This document shows, in pieces, positions 34,152 to 44,767 of a DNA stretch of 64,000 nucleotides (the first letter of the stretch is position 1; each line of letters begins with the position of its first letter). A model generated the notes under the pieces. That model made no database searches. It saw nothing but the letters and a program-made list of their open reading frames with translations, and was not told where the DNA came from. The position numbers and the translations under genes are program-made. This DNA comes from Favolaschia claudopus (Eukaryota; Basidiomycota; Agaricomycetes; Agaricales; Mycenaceae). The stretch spans positions 434,001-498,000 of the forward strand of contig JAWWNJ010000169.1 in assembly GCA_037176885.1 (NCBI GenBank), in the 5' to 3' direction.

Positions 34152-35763
34152 AGGGCGGCGCTGGCGGGGTGTGAATAAAGTCGCGCATCGCAGGGCCCGG
34201 GGTGAAACGATTGGAGATCCATGGCTGATATACATGACCCGTCGTTTTACCCGCGGCGTCGACTTGAGGAATAGCGGCCGAGGTTGGATTGTTATCGAGC
34301 ATGATGAGCTCGGCGTCGACAACGTCGGAGGACTGGAAGACGGTGTTGTACAGTCCGCGGATAGCCTGCGCGTCGGACTCCCTCTCGAATAGAGAGTCGA
34401 AGGTGTCGTTCCCAAGGCCCTCGTCCATGAGCTTGAAGAGATACGCGCCGTCGCGGTGGCCGCAGTGGAAACGATTCAATGCTCGCGCGTACAGAGCACC
34501 TTGGATCATGAGCTCGTGGGTGTCGGTAAGGAGTGTGGACAGCTGCTGAGCAAGTCGGTGAGGAGAAACGTTCCAGTAGGGGAGCAGGTGTTCGAAGAGA
34601 GTGCGAAGTTGAGCCGGAGAGCACTTGTAAGAACAGACGTGGTGTCTGTCCGCGCAGAAGTTACAGACCTCGCTACCCGGAGCGCGCACACAAGCCTGCG
34701 TGCGGGAAGCGCAAGTCGCGCAGGGAAAGATTTCTGGCGAGAACCAGGGACCTGCGGTGACGCTCTGTACGAGCGCGGTGGGAATCTGTATCAAAGCTGC
34801 AGGAGGTACGGCGGTACCTGTGAATAAAGTCAGTAAATGGGATATTAAAAGATAAGAAAAGAGAAACGTACCGTCGGGCGGGAGTGAACGATAATGTTCG
34901 AGGAGTTGAGCTCGAGTAGTGATGGGCGCTGGAGCTGGCGATGAAGGCGCGGGTTCTTGTTCAGGCTCGGGCGCAGGCTCAGGTTCCGGTGACGGAGTGA
35001 AAAGGTCCTCGACGGGTTGCTAAGGAAAAGATGATTAAATGAGCAAAAGGAAAAGAATGAAGAAGACGTACCGTTTCTTTTTCTTTCTCCTTCGTCTTGG
35101 CCTTCTTGGAGGGCGGCGCGACGAGCTCGTCATCAGTAACTTCGTATTCGGGGGCGGCGACAATGCGCGGGATCTTGAACTCGTTAGGCAAGAGGTCGAG
35201 GTGGTCGCGGTCGGTGCCGAGCTCGTCTATACGTTCTTGAGAGGGACGGAGCGCGCGGTACGCGGGGATGAGTGCGGTTTGGCCCGGAACGGTCTTGGCG
35301 ATCCCCTTGAAGACGTCGGAGATGGTGATCAAGAAGACCTCCACCGACTCTGGGATGGCGTCGAAGTTTTGACGGTACTCCAGCTGCAAGAAAAGAAAGA
35401 ATAAGAGAACAGTTAGAAGGATAAAAAGAGACGACGCACGAAGACGGGAATAAGGCGTTCAACAGCCTCCAACTGCTCTTCGTCGGGAGACGCGTGCGCG
35501 GGATCTTCAAAGAACTGGACAAGGGCGCGGGCGTCGTCGTTGTCGAAAGGAGCCCAGTATTTGGCCAAGGGATGCGTCTCGAGGAGCTCAGCGGAGTTGG
35601 AAGTGCTATTGCGGCCAGGGCCGCCCTTGGTGGTGCCGCGACCACGCTTTCCGCCTTTAGCCTTGCCTCGAGCGGGGTGAGTGCCGGCAGTGGAGCGAGC
35701 GGTGCGTCGAGTGGTGGTAGCGGAAGCCGTAGACGGAGCTGGGGAGGCTTTACGAGGAGGCAT
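34140..35763 (-). CDS. Antisense Zn2Cys6-like gene in element A
   Basis: Minus-strand exons are 35763-35440, 35383-35072, 35019-34872 and 34817 to about 34140, with 52-56 bp GT-AG introns and matching phases. The N-terminus (MPPRKASPAPSTASA) is basic and low-complexity. Then come ELLETHPLAKYWAPFDNDDA and QNFDAIPESVEVFLITISDV, an acidic/Lys region with SKKAKTKEKEKE, a PEPEPAPEPEQE tract, and a six-cysteine cluster at about residues 294-323: C-X2-C-X6-C-X8-C-X2-C-X6-C, the spacing of fungal Zn2Cys6 DNA-binding domains. A helical region follows (LSTLLTDTHELMIQGALYAR). The end is truncated where it meets pol; a frame runs on to 33991 only through antisense pol. The gene starts about 0.84 kb inside the 3' LTR and is opposite to gag-pol. 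Function unknown; nuclear DNA binding is inferred from the cluster. Confidence 0.7.
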
Positions 35764-36587
35764 CGCCTGGCGACAAGCACCGGGGAGAAAGAAGTTGTAG
35801 AACGACGGGAGTATAGCGGGAGACTGCTCGGCGGCGTAGGCGTCGAGGAGCAACGGAGAAGATGAGTTCAAGCAGCAGCCACACGGTGTAAGACACTGAA
35901 TGTGAAGGGGATTGTTGTGGTAGGGAAGAAAGAAAAGTGGGCGCCAAAAAAGCACCCACTCAGTCTATAAGGCAAACGGACTTAGAGAAAATTTCTCTAA
36001 GCCCACACGCCGTCAAAAAGGATTGAATTGAACCTTGGATGACTCACCTGCGAGAAGGCCAAGAGGTTTGATGAAAGAAGACGAGCAGGAAAGAGAAGTC
36101 TCCGCAGTAATTAGAAGGAGGTTTTAAGTTTGATGAAAAACCTATTCTAAGAGCAATTGAGTTGGTGGCCCCGGCGAGAGATAACACGGAGGAAGAGATA
36201 AGATAGCACGGAGGGTCGAGCGTACCTATGATTAGGGTTAGCGCTTGGACCGGAGACGAAAATTTTGACCAAGTCGAAGAGATGAAGAGGAATGGGTGGA
36301 AAACCCCTGTCTCTACTCTTTCAGACAGAAAATGTCAGCGACGTAATAATGCCGTAATAGTGATTGGCGTCCGCGGAAGCAAGTGTCTAAAAATAGACAG
36401 TCTGAGCGAGTAGTTCATGAGGACTTGACCAAAACAAGTCGCTCGAGGAAAAAGGAACAGTGAAGTAGTTTGCAGTTGGTCTAAAAATAGACGTCCGCGG
36501 GAGCTGTCATCCTTGCGGTCCACTAGATTTAAAGCCAAAATAAGCACAGAGTTTGGTGCTGGCGATAGACCGGGGACGGTCTAGATT
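35764..36587. other. Region between antisense gene start and 3' LTR
   Basis: Presumed promoter of the antisense gene. It holds an AGTGGGCGCC/GCACCCACT hairpin with an A6 loop at about 35936-35960 and CCGCGG palindromes at about 36370 and 36494. The string CTAAAAATAGAC occurs twice (about 36386 and 36481). No gene is seen. Confidence 0.4.
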
Positions 36588-36601
36588 TAGTGAAGGGGAG
36601 A
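36588..36601 (+). promoter_or_regulatory. Polypurine tract of element A
   Basis: GTGAAGGGGAGA lies immediately upstream of the 3' LTR start. The same AAGGGGAGA core sits, inverted, beside the left LTR of element B, as expected for plus-strand DNA priming in related elements. Confidence 0.75.
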
Positions 36602-38398
36602 TGTAACGACTGGCCATTTTTGCGCGTTATATCTGGCTATTTTAAGTCAAGTGCGGCCCTAAACAACCCAACTACCCGCCACGACTATAGTCTTACTCGA
36701 CTATCAATAGGAAGTCAGTACCTCTGTTGGTGACACTAAGGAGGGTCAAAGTGAGCTCCGAGCTGTTGACCGTAAAAACCATCACAGGAGAAAGGCATTA
36801 TAATAATAGCCTACTGCAGTACTATAGATCTGTTCCATAACAGAACCCTCAGAAGAGTGACGAAGAGTCAAGTACTTGTGTACTACGGACTTAGACAAAG
36901 GTCTACAAGGATGTAGGAGGCGCCGCGGGGGCTATCAGAGTCAACATCAGTCAAAAGACAGATGCCACGGGCTGCCGACTATAAATAGACGGCTGGAACA
37001 GCGGAAAGGGATCTCATACAGGAGATGCCGGTGCTAGGATCAGAAGGCAGAGTTATGGCAAGACATGAGGTCTTTGGCAGGAGAGTTGATGATGTGATGC
37101 TGAAGCCGAACAAGTGCAGCAACTTCATTAGAAATCTATTTCTATATTGGAGTCAGCGCGGATGACTTGGTGGCTTGATAAATTGGACAACAGACGAGCC
37201 TGTGATTTTGCGAGTGAATTGGAATGTCCCAAGAATAGTCTTAGGAGTTATTAGAGGCGTTGATGGCACCACCGGAAGGGTTGCCGCAAGTAACGGATTG
37301 ACGGGATCACCAATGATGGTGTTCCGCGGGCTTCCGCAATTCAGTGATTCAACCGTGGGAGTCATAATCGCTGACTTTCTACCGTTGGATCGACAAGCCA
37401 AGAGGCTGCCGAAGGTCCGCCGGGACACCCAAATACCAATATACCATCTCTCTACTCAATTGGATCGACATTGCTTACTCTGTACTATTTATGTGATGTA
37501 TTTCTTGGCATTAGTATAAAAGGACCTGTATTTCTCGTTGAGCTGGAGGACATCGCGCTCAGTCTATTGGACAGCGTTGGTGAACTCAGGCAGCAACGTA
37601 GAGGCATATATAAAGATATTGTCTACTCGTTTGTCTTAATAGAAATTGTGTTGAAGTTCAGTTCAAGTGTGAATCTAAGCATCGTTTCGAGAGTGTTCAC
37701 CCGCGGAGGCTTTGCTTTCGAGTAGCTTTGCCGTGGCCTTAGTGTGTAAGGAACTGCCTGCCTCTACTGCCCGCGGACTGCCTATCTCATTGTGAAGATA
37801 CGTGTGCTCGAGAGTGAACTAGTATCTCCCTGAGTCTGAGGAAGAGTGGAACTGTCCATCTGCTGAAGCATTGCGTTGGAACTGCTGGCGCATAACCGGA
37901 AGAGATCTGATTAGTCCTCGTCTGAAAGGCTTGTGCTATATAAAGGAGTGTCAAAGGTTCCTGGAATTTGGAGGTTCAGGTCTATAGCGTAACTGGCGCT
38001 ATAAGAATTGTGCATTCTGCCGCGGAAACTGTCTGTGGCCATTGTTTCAATCTCGCCCTGATATTCAACTGCGTTGGGTATCTTGTATCCTACCGTTTAT
38101 AGTTCCTATTTTTAGGAAAGGTCCGCGGACGGAATCACTTCCATCTACGGTGTGTGAGAGCGTGTTTTGTGCAAGGTTCTTACTTGCAAGTCGACTTATA
38201 TCCTCGTCACTGTGACATCTGGATTTCGGATCGAACCCCACGAACTCTTCGAGAGACATTTGAGTGTATCTTGTGGAGATATTTGTGTTGTAGTGTTGTG
38301 TGTGTTGGTTGATTGTGTTATATATATATTTTGGTGGTAGATTCTCTGCTGCGCTATATTTAGCACTTCAGTTGATATATTCAAGTGTCAGCGTTACA
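36602..38398 (+). repeat. 3' LTR of element A
   Basis: 1797 bp, the same length as the 5' LTR. I count about seven substitutions and no indels between them. One of them restores a CCGCGG here (about 38021) that reads CTGCGG in the 5' copy. Confidence 0.95.
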
Positions 38399-39080
38399 GC
38401 GCGTGATTTAGCCCAGGTTGGCTGTAGAATCTGAGATTTGAATTCGTTTGAAAGCAGATAAAACTCACTTGGAATACGAGATCGATGCTATGGAATGCAA
38501 TGACATGGTCTTTGAAGACGAATGCCATGCCGACATGGAATTTGCGAAGCTGTCCCCAGTCAACGACCATGAGAATAGAAGCTACAGTACCTCTCACCTC
38601 TTTGGGAACGAGTTTGATAGTTGACTCGTAAACCGAGCGTGGCATAGGATGTGCGGAGGTATGAGTAAGATATTGTATCTGATTGAAATTTAGAAATGTT
38701 AGAGAGCCAAATGAATGTCATACCATGAACGAGAGTGGTCCTAGATCAAGTACCAATCCACGATAAGTGTATTCGATCTTGGTAAGTGACAGCTCGGTCA
38801 GACGCGTCGTATCCGGTTCTGTCTTGCCAGTTGTTCGCCACATCTCGGGGTAAATGGAGCCTTGATGATTCTGGTTTCCCCGTCTGGCGGCACATGCCGA
38901 ATCGATGGAGTAGGGGAGCCCATTTCGAGCGGGATGGTCGGAGCGGAATCGTTTGGCTTCAGCTTTAGTGGCGTCGATATCGATGCGCTCCAGTGGGAGT
39001 GGGCCGCCAGACTCGAGGATGTCGGAGAAGTAAGCAAGTAGCAGCAAGAAAGCCGCCTCTGCTTCGCGAGACTCTGGCAT
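38399..39080 (-). pseudogene. Host-type gene, 5' part (split by element A)
   Basis: Exon 1 is 39080-38724, starting MPESREAEAAFLLLLAYFSD and containing KTEPDTTRLTELSLTKIEYT. Exon 2 is 38678-38469 (IQYLTHTSAHPMPRSVYEST, then VVDWGQLRKFHVGMAF). Exon 3 starts at about 38421 (PTWAKSRA) and is cut by the 3' LTR of element A. Introns are 45 and 47 bp with canonical ends. When one copy of the GCGC duplication and element A are ignored, the frame runs without a break into 26500, so the insertion is what broke the gene. Confidence 0.65.
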
Positions 39081-39743
39081 GGTGAGCGATGCGGGAGATA
39101 CAAAGGAAGAGGAAGATGACAAGAGACAACAAGATCAACCAACACCACGTGACTGATCTTCTCTGTCAATTACTGTAAAATTCCGTAATGGGTGTCGAAA
39201 TTTGGGTTGAATTGTCCTCAAGAAATCAGAATTGGAAGTTGAATAACAGGAATATTCAATGAATTTACCTCTTGAAGCGGGTTTCTAAGTCATCAGCAGA
39301 CGGTTTTTGAGTCGGAATGCTACATAGTGAGCTGTGTCACATTAGGGCGGCTCACCATCACTTCCATCAACCGCTCGGTCGAGTTTCCCAATCCGGATAG
39401 CAAGATTCTGCTGCATAATAATTTTTCTGAATATATGGATGGTCACCGGGGCATGCTATGACCTATATACAAGCTCCGGGAGGTTAAAAGTGTTCGTTTC
39501 CTAAAGGTCGGACGAGACCACTTTGGCGGGGGACAGATCTCTTATGTCGGCGACAGTTTTACTATGGCCGAGGACAGTAAGCCATTTTGCAAAGAAGATA
39601 AAAAAATGTGACGCACCTTCTATCCCAGAAGACGGAACATACTGGGATGGGTCCTCGATGACCAGGGCCGTGTCCAAGATCGCGGGAATACCAGGTTTGC
39701 GGGCGCCCCACACAATCGCAAGGCTTGCTCTTAAATCTACTCA
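39081..39743. other. Divergent intergenic region
   Basis: Lies between the minus-strand split gene and the plus-strand RS gene, so it may hold a bidirectional promoter. A minus-strand frame at 39710-39500 has a protein-like stretch (LDTALVIEDPSQYVPSSGIE) followed by a possible donor, but no partner exons or family match, so I do not call it. Confidence 0.35.
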
Positions 39744-41189
39744 ATGGCTCATTCAGCACTCCGCTCCTCAACTACCGCTTCGCAGACGCGTCGTTCTACA
39801 CGCTCTGTAAACACCCAGCCGGCTTCTGATAAAGAGAACCGAAGTATGTCTTCACGCGTCTCACTACTTTATTTAGCCCACGCTGACGCACCAATTTTCT
39901 CAGATAACTCGGATGGTGAACATGGTAAGGTTGTGAATTCAATCTGAGCATCTTCTGACAATCTGAGATCTCTATCCTAGGAAAACCTCAAAAATCTCAT
40001 CACAGTCGTCGTGTGGAGTCTGAAGATGAGGGTCTGTCGTCCTATTTTTTCTTCTTTTTTCATCCTACTAACATTTTCCAGATGACAGTCATCGTGAAGA
40101 GGACGACTATCAGCCAGAGCAAGCCGACAGCGACAACGACAACGACAGTGAAGCCGCCGATGCTGACAAGGACAGCGAAGCCGAAAGCGATAGGGAAAGT
40201 GAGGAGTGGCGTGGGAGGGTTCGCAAGGCGAGCGCAAAACAGGCTATGATAGGTGTGCTCTCCTTTTTCTTTCCGCTGTCAATGGTACTAACCGAATGTC
40301 ACGACCTTGCGAAGGTTCAAGCTGAAGCCGAGAAGAATGCCAAGGCGGAGAAGGCTGCGAAGGCTGCCAAGAAGAAGGCTGGTGTTGTCGTTGAGGATGC
40401 CCGTCCGCCCATCGACGATGATCATGTACGTTTTTATTACTTCAAATATTATTCGATCTAACATTTTTCCCCCGCTGTAGTTTGCTGCACGTACCGTGCC
40501 TACGACACAGCAGCTTGCGCAGCGCAACACCAGGGTTTCGCCCCCGGCCCAGCTTCGGGAAGACGACCGCCCAAGTCGTCGTGAAGAACATGTCTCCATC
40601 CACCCTTCACGGGGTCGCTCCGTCAGCCCTCGCCGCCGTAGCTCCCCAATTCGGAGCCGCCAACGTACCCCGAGCCCTCGCCACCGCACCCCGAGCCCGA
40701 GCCCTCACCACCGCCGCACTGCAATCCCTCGTCAACGCGCGTCCAGCCCTCAGCACCATCATACTCGGAGCCGCACACGAAGCCCTCGTCGTGCTCCAAG
40801 CCCTCGCCGTGGCTCCAGTCCTCCTGTGAGGCATACCTTTCGTGGCCGTAGCCCCGCACACGAAAGTCCTGCACGAAGACCCGTAGTACGTTATTATATT
40901 TATTTATCTTTCATTTTTCCGTGGCTCATTTGGATTAGCTTCGTGACATCAACAACAACGTGGTCACCAATCCCATCGCCGTCAACCTCCGTTCCGACCA
41001 CCACCGTGCTCGCTCTTCCTCGCCCCACCGCTCTTCGTCACCGGGAAGCGCCGCCGTTCATCGTCTCTCGACTCAGACGATGACATGCGTTCCACTCCTG
41101 TCCCACGGACCAGCAGCTCAGGTAGCCGACCCCGTGCCAAGGATCTCGATGATGACAGCAAGGAATATGTCGCCTTTGCCAGCGACTAA
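39744..41189 (+). CDS. RS-repeat protein, multi-exon, apparent frameshift
   Basis: Exon 1 is 39744-39843 (MAHSALRSSTTASQTRRSTR) and exon 2 is 39904-39924. Further exons begin at 39981 (GKPQKSHHSRRVESEDE), about 40081 (acidic SDNDNDSEAADADKDSEAES), about 40322 (EAEKNAKAEKAAKAAKKKAG) and about 40482. That last exon carries the RS part: RGRSVSPRRRSSPIRSRQRT and RSRTRSPRRAPSPRRGSSPP. A final exon starts near 40939 (LRDINNNVVTNPIAVNLRSD). The C-terminus reads well only after a one-base shift near 41043 (SSLDSDDDMRSTPVPRTSSS to EYVAFASD, TAA at 41187-41189), so there is either a 1-bp sequence error or a mutation. RS repeats occur in splicing and chromatin proteins. No RRM is visible, and family and function are unknown. 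Confidence 0.5.
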
Positions 41190-41494
41190 GTACTACCGGT
41201 GCTTGCTAGCACGTCGGCAGGCCTTCCCCGACAGCCGGATGGAGACGGAAATGGTTCGGGAGGCGTGAGGGGAGGCATGCGAGGAAATGGGTGAACGCTT
41301 GGTGTTGACGCCGGCGATGGCAAAGCTGGTGCGCCGCCGTGCTACACTTTTACTTAAATTCTTTCATACTCATATTATCCATTCACGCAGATTTCAAGTC
41401 GTGGCTCGCAAATGCGCGGGGAGATCAAGATCAAATCCCGCCCCTTGATCGACCCTATGTACGGGTTTGAAAGCGGTCAAAACAAGGAGACCGT

Positions 41495-43067
41495 TGAAAC
41501 GCTGCACTTGAATATATCGATATGAGATGCAAAGTGCGCAATGGACTAATCCACTACAAAACACACAAACAACTCAACCAACACACACAACACTCCAACA
41601 CTTATATATGTCTCAACAAGATACACCAAGTGCTTCCTATTGAGTTCGTGGGGTCCAATCCGAAATCCAGATGTAGTTCAACTTCGTCTACTGGTCTGAA
41701 CTGACGCAAAACAAGTTCTTTACTGACTATAGTTTAGAGGAAATCCGTCCGCGGACTTTCCAATGAACAAGGTATATCGGTTTTTAGGATACAAGACTGG
41801 GAGGAACTCCGACAGTCAGGGCGAATTGAATATATTAGACACCAGCCAATTGCTAGAAATGCCTCGTACACACACTTCTTACAGTGCCACTGCGACTGTA
41901 GACCTGAACTTCCAAGCTCTCAGGTACGTTTGACACTCCTTTATATAGCACAAGCTCCAAGGCACTAATCGTATCCCGTCAGGTTACGTGCAGGCAAGTC
42001 TGAACACGATGCGTCCGCGGATAGATCGTTCCTAATGAAGACAAAAACTAGCAAGCAGATAACTCCAATTTAAATGCCTCTATGTCCCTGCCTGAGTACA
42101 CCAACGCCGTCAATGACCTGCGCGCGATGAACTAGACAAACGACGAGAAATACATGGCCTTTTATACTAATGCCAAGAAAATACATGATGTAAACAAATC
42201 TGAGTCAAGATACAGAAACAATTGAGTTGGGGTTAGGTATACGTAGGTCTAGCAGCCGTCTGCCGCTCTGAATCGTCACGATCCGTCCATGAAAAGTCAT
42301 CTATTCTGACCATCTCACGGTTGAATCACTATCTTGGTCATCCGCGGATGTGTATCACTGTTCCGCTCCGACGTGTCTCCCCGGCATCCATGTAGATCCT
42401 CTAAATCATATGGTTGCTCCACTCCGTCTAGACCTTTCTAGATCTCTAGTTCTGTTTCCAGACCATCAGATCACCGTCTAAGACATTCCTATGCTTCAAT
42501 GTCAAACTATCTCATCAGCGGCATACAGGAAAGCGCTTCCGTGATGTACATGCCGAGTCCGCGGAGTATTCTCCGTGACATGATGGATGTCCGCAATCAC
42601 TTTTCCAGATCTGAGGCACCACCCTACCGTTGATCCAACGTCCGGCACCCTTATGTTCAAGGTACATTGGTGCGGCAACTTGTCTGTAAGTCTTCGGCAG
42701 GTCCGCGGCGTCTATGTATCTCATAGACCTTTCGTTTGGATACTCCGCGGGCCTTCCTCCGACATTCCGTCTTGCTTTACTACAAGTCCAGACTGCACTT
42801 CAACTCAGTCTTCATCTGTTACTCTTACAACACCCAAAACCTTGGGTTACTCCGTGTGCCGCGGGCCTCTATGATTATCTCCAGTAACGTTACGACCAGC
42901 AGCTCGGAGCTCACTCTGATCCTCCTTCAAGTCACCATGAACAGGAGTACTGACTTTCTATTGATAGTCGAGTAAAGCCCTTAGTGTCATGCAGCTAATA
43001 TGGGTATTTGTGCCACAAGTCACTACAAAAGCTAGATAAATACGCGCAAAATTGACCACGCGTATCA
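41495..43067 (-). mobile_element. Solo LTR related to element A
   Basis: It begins TGAAACGCTG, ends CGCGTATCA and is flanked by CCGT on both sides (41491-41494 and 43068-43071). Read on the minus strand it follows LTR A: TGATACGCGTGGTC at the start, an AATAGAAAGTCAGTACTCCT region, then the GGTTGAGTTGTTTGTGTG tail and CAGCGTTTCA. It is diverged by many substitutions and indels. It carries seven CCGCGG palindromes (for example about 41748, 42012, 42340, 42559, 42700). No primer-binding site follows, so it is a solo LTR left by recombination. Confidence 0.85.
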
Positions 43068-43125
43068 CCGTGGCCGCCAACCGCAAGCTAGCCGAGCACC
43101 TCAAGGAAACCTCCAATTTTGCATA

Positions 43126-43370
43126 CTGTAGACTTTCGACCAAAGGTTCAGGTGACGGGTGACGGGGACCCGTGAACTGAACAACTTTGAAGGTGGTGAC
43201 GGGTGACACGCACTTTTTTCGTCCAAAAGAGGGCAAAAAACGCAAAAAATCGCGGGCCGGCTATCGCCGGCCTACCATATATGGTAATTTGCGGTGCTGT
43301 GAACTATTTGTTCGGTAAACAATGAAGGTGACGGGTGACACCCCGTGAACCTTTGGTCGAAAGTATACAG
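43126..43370. mobile_element. Mariner-like MITE, TA target duplication
   Basis: A 245-bp element between TA dinucleotides. Its ends CTGTAGACTTTCGACCAAAG and the reverse complement of CTGTATACTTTCGACCAAAG differ at one base. The interior has GGTGACGGGTGAC repeats and a CATATATGG box. Same group as 44462-44725. Confidence 0.85.
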
Positions 43371-44461
43371 TATAAGGTGTGCTATACAGTCGTAAACTAG
43401 GAAGCGCAACGTGACGTAGCAGAGCAACGCGCATATTTCGTACCCACAGACGCTTTCACGAGATGGAATTCGCACTACGACTCACGAGCGTCAGAGAGAG
43501 GAGACGAAGAGCAGATGATGTGTCGTCGCTGATGACTCAGTGTTGTGGCCTTGTTTGGCCGAAGTTGATATTCCGTCTTTGCTTGCTTTCTCCCACCACC
43601 GACCCACAATCCCTGCTTGCCGTCGGACACTCAAGCTGCTAAGGAAGTTTCTCGAAGACTATATGTTTCAACAGCAACACGAGGTTCAAGGACTTGTACC
43701 GCTTCAAGTTAGCAAGAGTCTCAAGATGTGGCCTCAACTTTGCCCGCAACAGCAATTCAATATCTCAAGGCTCAAGTCTCAAGGGTGTGGCTCATGCTTC
43801 AAGCGTTTCAAGGCTTCTGGCTCATCAAATCCTCAATGAACTGAATGACTTAACCTCAAATGTCAAGGTCATCGCACCGCAGAATCAAGACACCAGTGAA
43901 GACACCAAGCCCAATCTCAAGATTGCAAGTCGCAAGTCGCATGTCTTGGCCATACATAGTGCAGTTTGAATGTGGGGATCCAAGGTTGTTTGGTAGGTCT
44001 TTCCATCCCCGTCTCGTCTTCCCGTCCCGTCTCTCGTCCTACCCCATTCTCAATGCCTTGCAGGATGAACTTCGAGGTGGCTCAAATGGCGTGTCGTGCA
44101 TGGGGCGGGGACCATATCTGGCTGTCGTAGTTTCCCGGTTTTGTACCCTATATATTCAATAATATCGAGCCATTTTTCGTGTAATGCAGCGGGCGAGGAA
44201 TGGGGGGAAAAGATACCGGATGGGTATGCGGGCAGCAACGGCAGCAGCGGAAATGCACGGATATCACGTCAGGACGGCAGAGAGCGGCACAGTCCAGAAC
44301 TGTTGACATCACCAGACATCACCGAAACTTGTGCTTGGCTCACAACAGATTGTAAATCAAACTTCAATTCGTTGCGCACTTGGTGCATTCGGCGAGGGAA
44401 CGAACCGGGATAGCGCCACCCGAATCTCAGCAAAAGTTCAGTTTGTTTTGAATCTCGTCTA
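43371..44461. other. No gene supported
   Basis: Several overlapping open frames of 60-105 aa occur, but they have shifting frames, no recognisable domains and no consistent splice pattern. The 43700-43900 part is rich in CAAGGTTCAAGG/CTCAAG strings, a simple degenerate repeat. Confidence 0.35.
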
Positions 44462-44725
44462 CTGTACTAATTCGACCAGTTTTTCACGTTATGGGTGACG
44501 GCCGGTCGTGAACTGAACTCTCCGGACTTGGTGACGGGTGACGATGACTTTTTCGGCCCAAAAAGGGCCCCCAAATCGCAAAATATTGCGGCCGGCACCC
44601 GCCGCGAGATGCCGACCTTCCATATATGGCAATTTTGTCGTGATTGCCGTGATGTGAACTACTTGTCTGGTGAACGATTTGGGTGACGGGTGACACCTGG
44701 TGAACAATTGGTCGGATTAGTACAG
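44462..44725. mobile_element. Mariner-like MITE, TA target duplication
   Basis: A 264-bp element flanked by TA. Left end CTGTACTAATTCGACCAG, right end (reverse complement) CTGTACTAATCCGACCAA. The interior is homologous to the 43126 element (GGTGACGGGTGAC, CATATATGGCAATTT). Confidence 0.8.
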
Positions 44726-44767
44726 TATCCTCCTCAAAAATAGCTATCGTTCAAAAATCTGGCCTTC

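Larger units (their letters stand above)
26505..38398 (+). mobile_element. LTR retrotransposon, element A (11.9 kb)
   Basis: Two 1797-bp LTRs, a primer-binding site, a polypurine tract and a GCGC target duplication define a complete insertion in plus orientation. The interior encodes gag, a pol lacking the RT palm and integrase, a nested solo LTR, and an antisense intron-containing gene. The LTRs differ at only about seven substitutions by my reading (over 99.5% identity), so the insertion is recent. The palindrome CCGCGG occurs roughly 25 times across the LTRs and interior. Not autonomous as it stands: the integrase and RT palm are missing. Confidence 0.9.

Noticed and set aside
39500..39713. 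Minus-strand frame with LDTALVIEDPSQYVP
   Set aside because: Looks protein-like but no partner exon, start codon or family could be identified.
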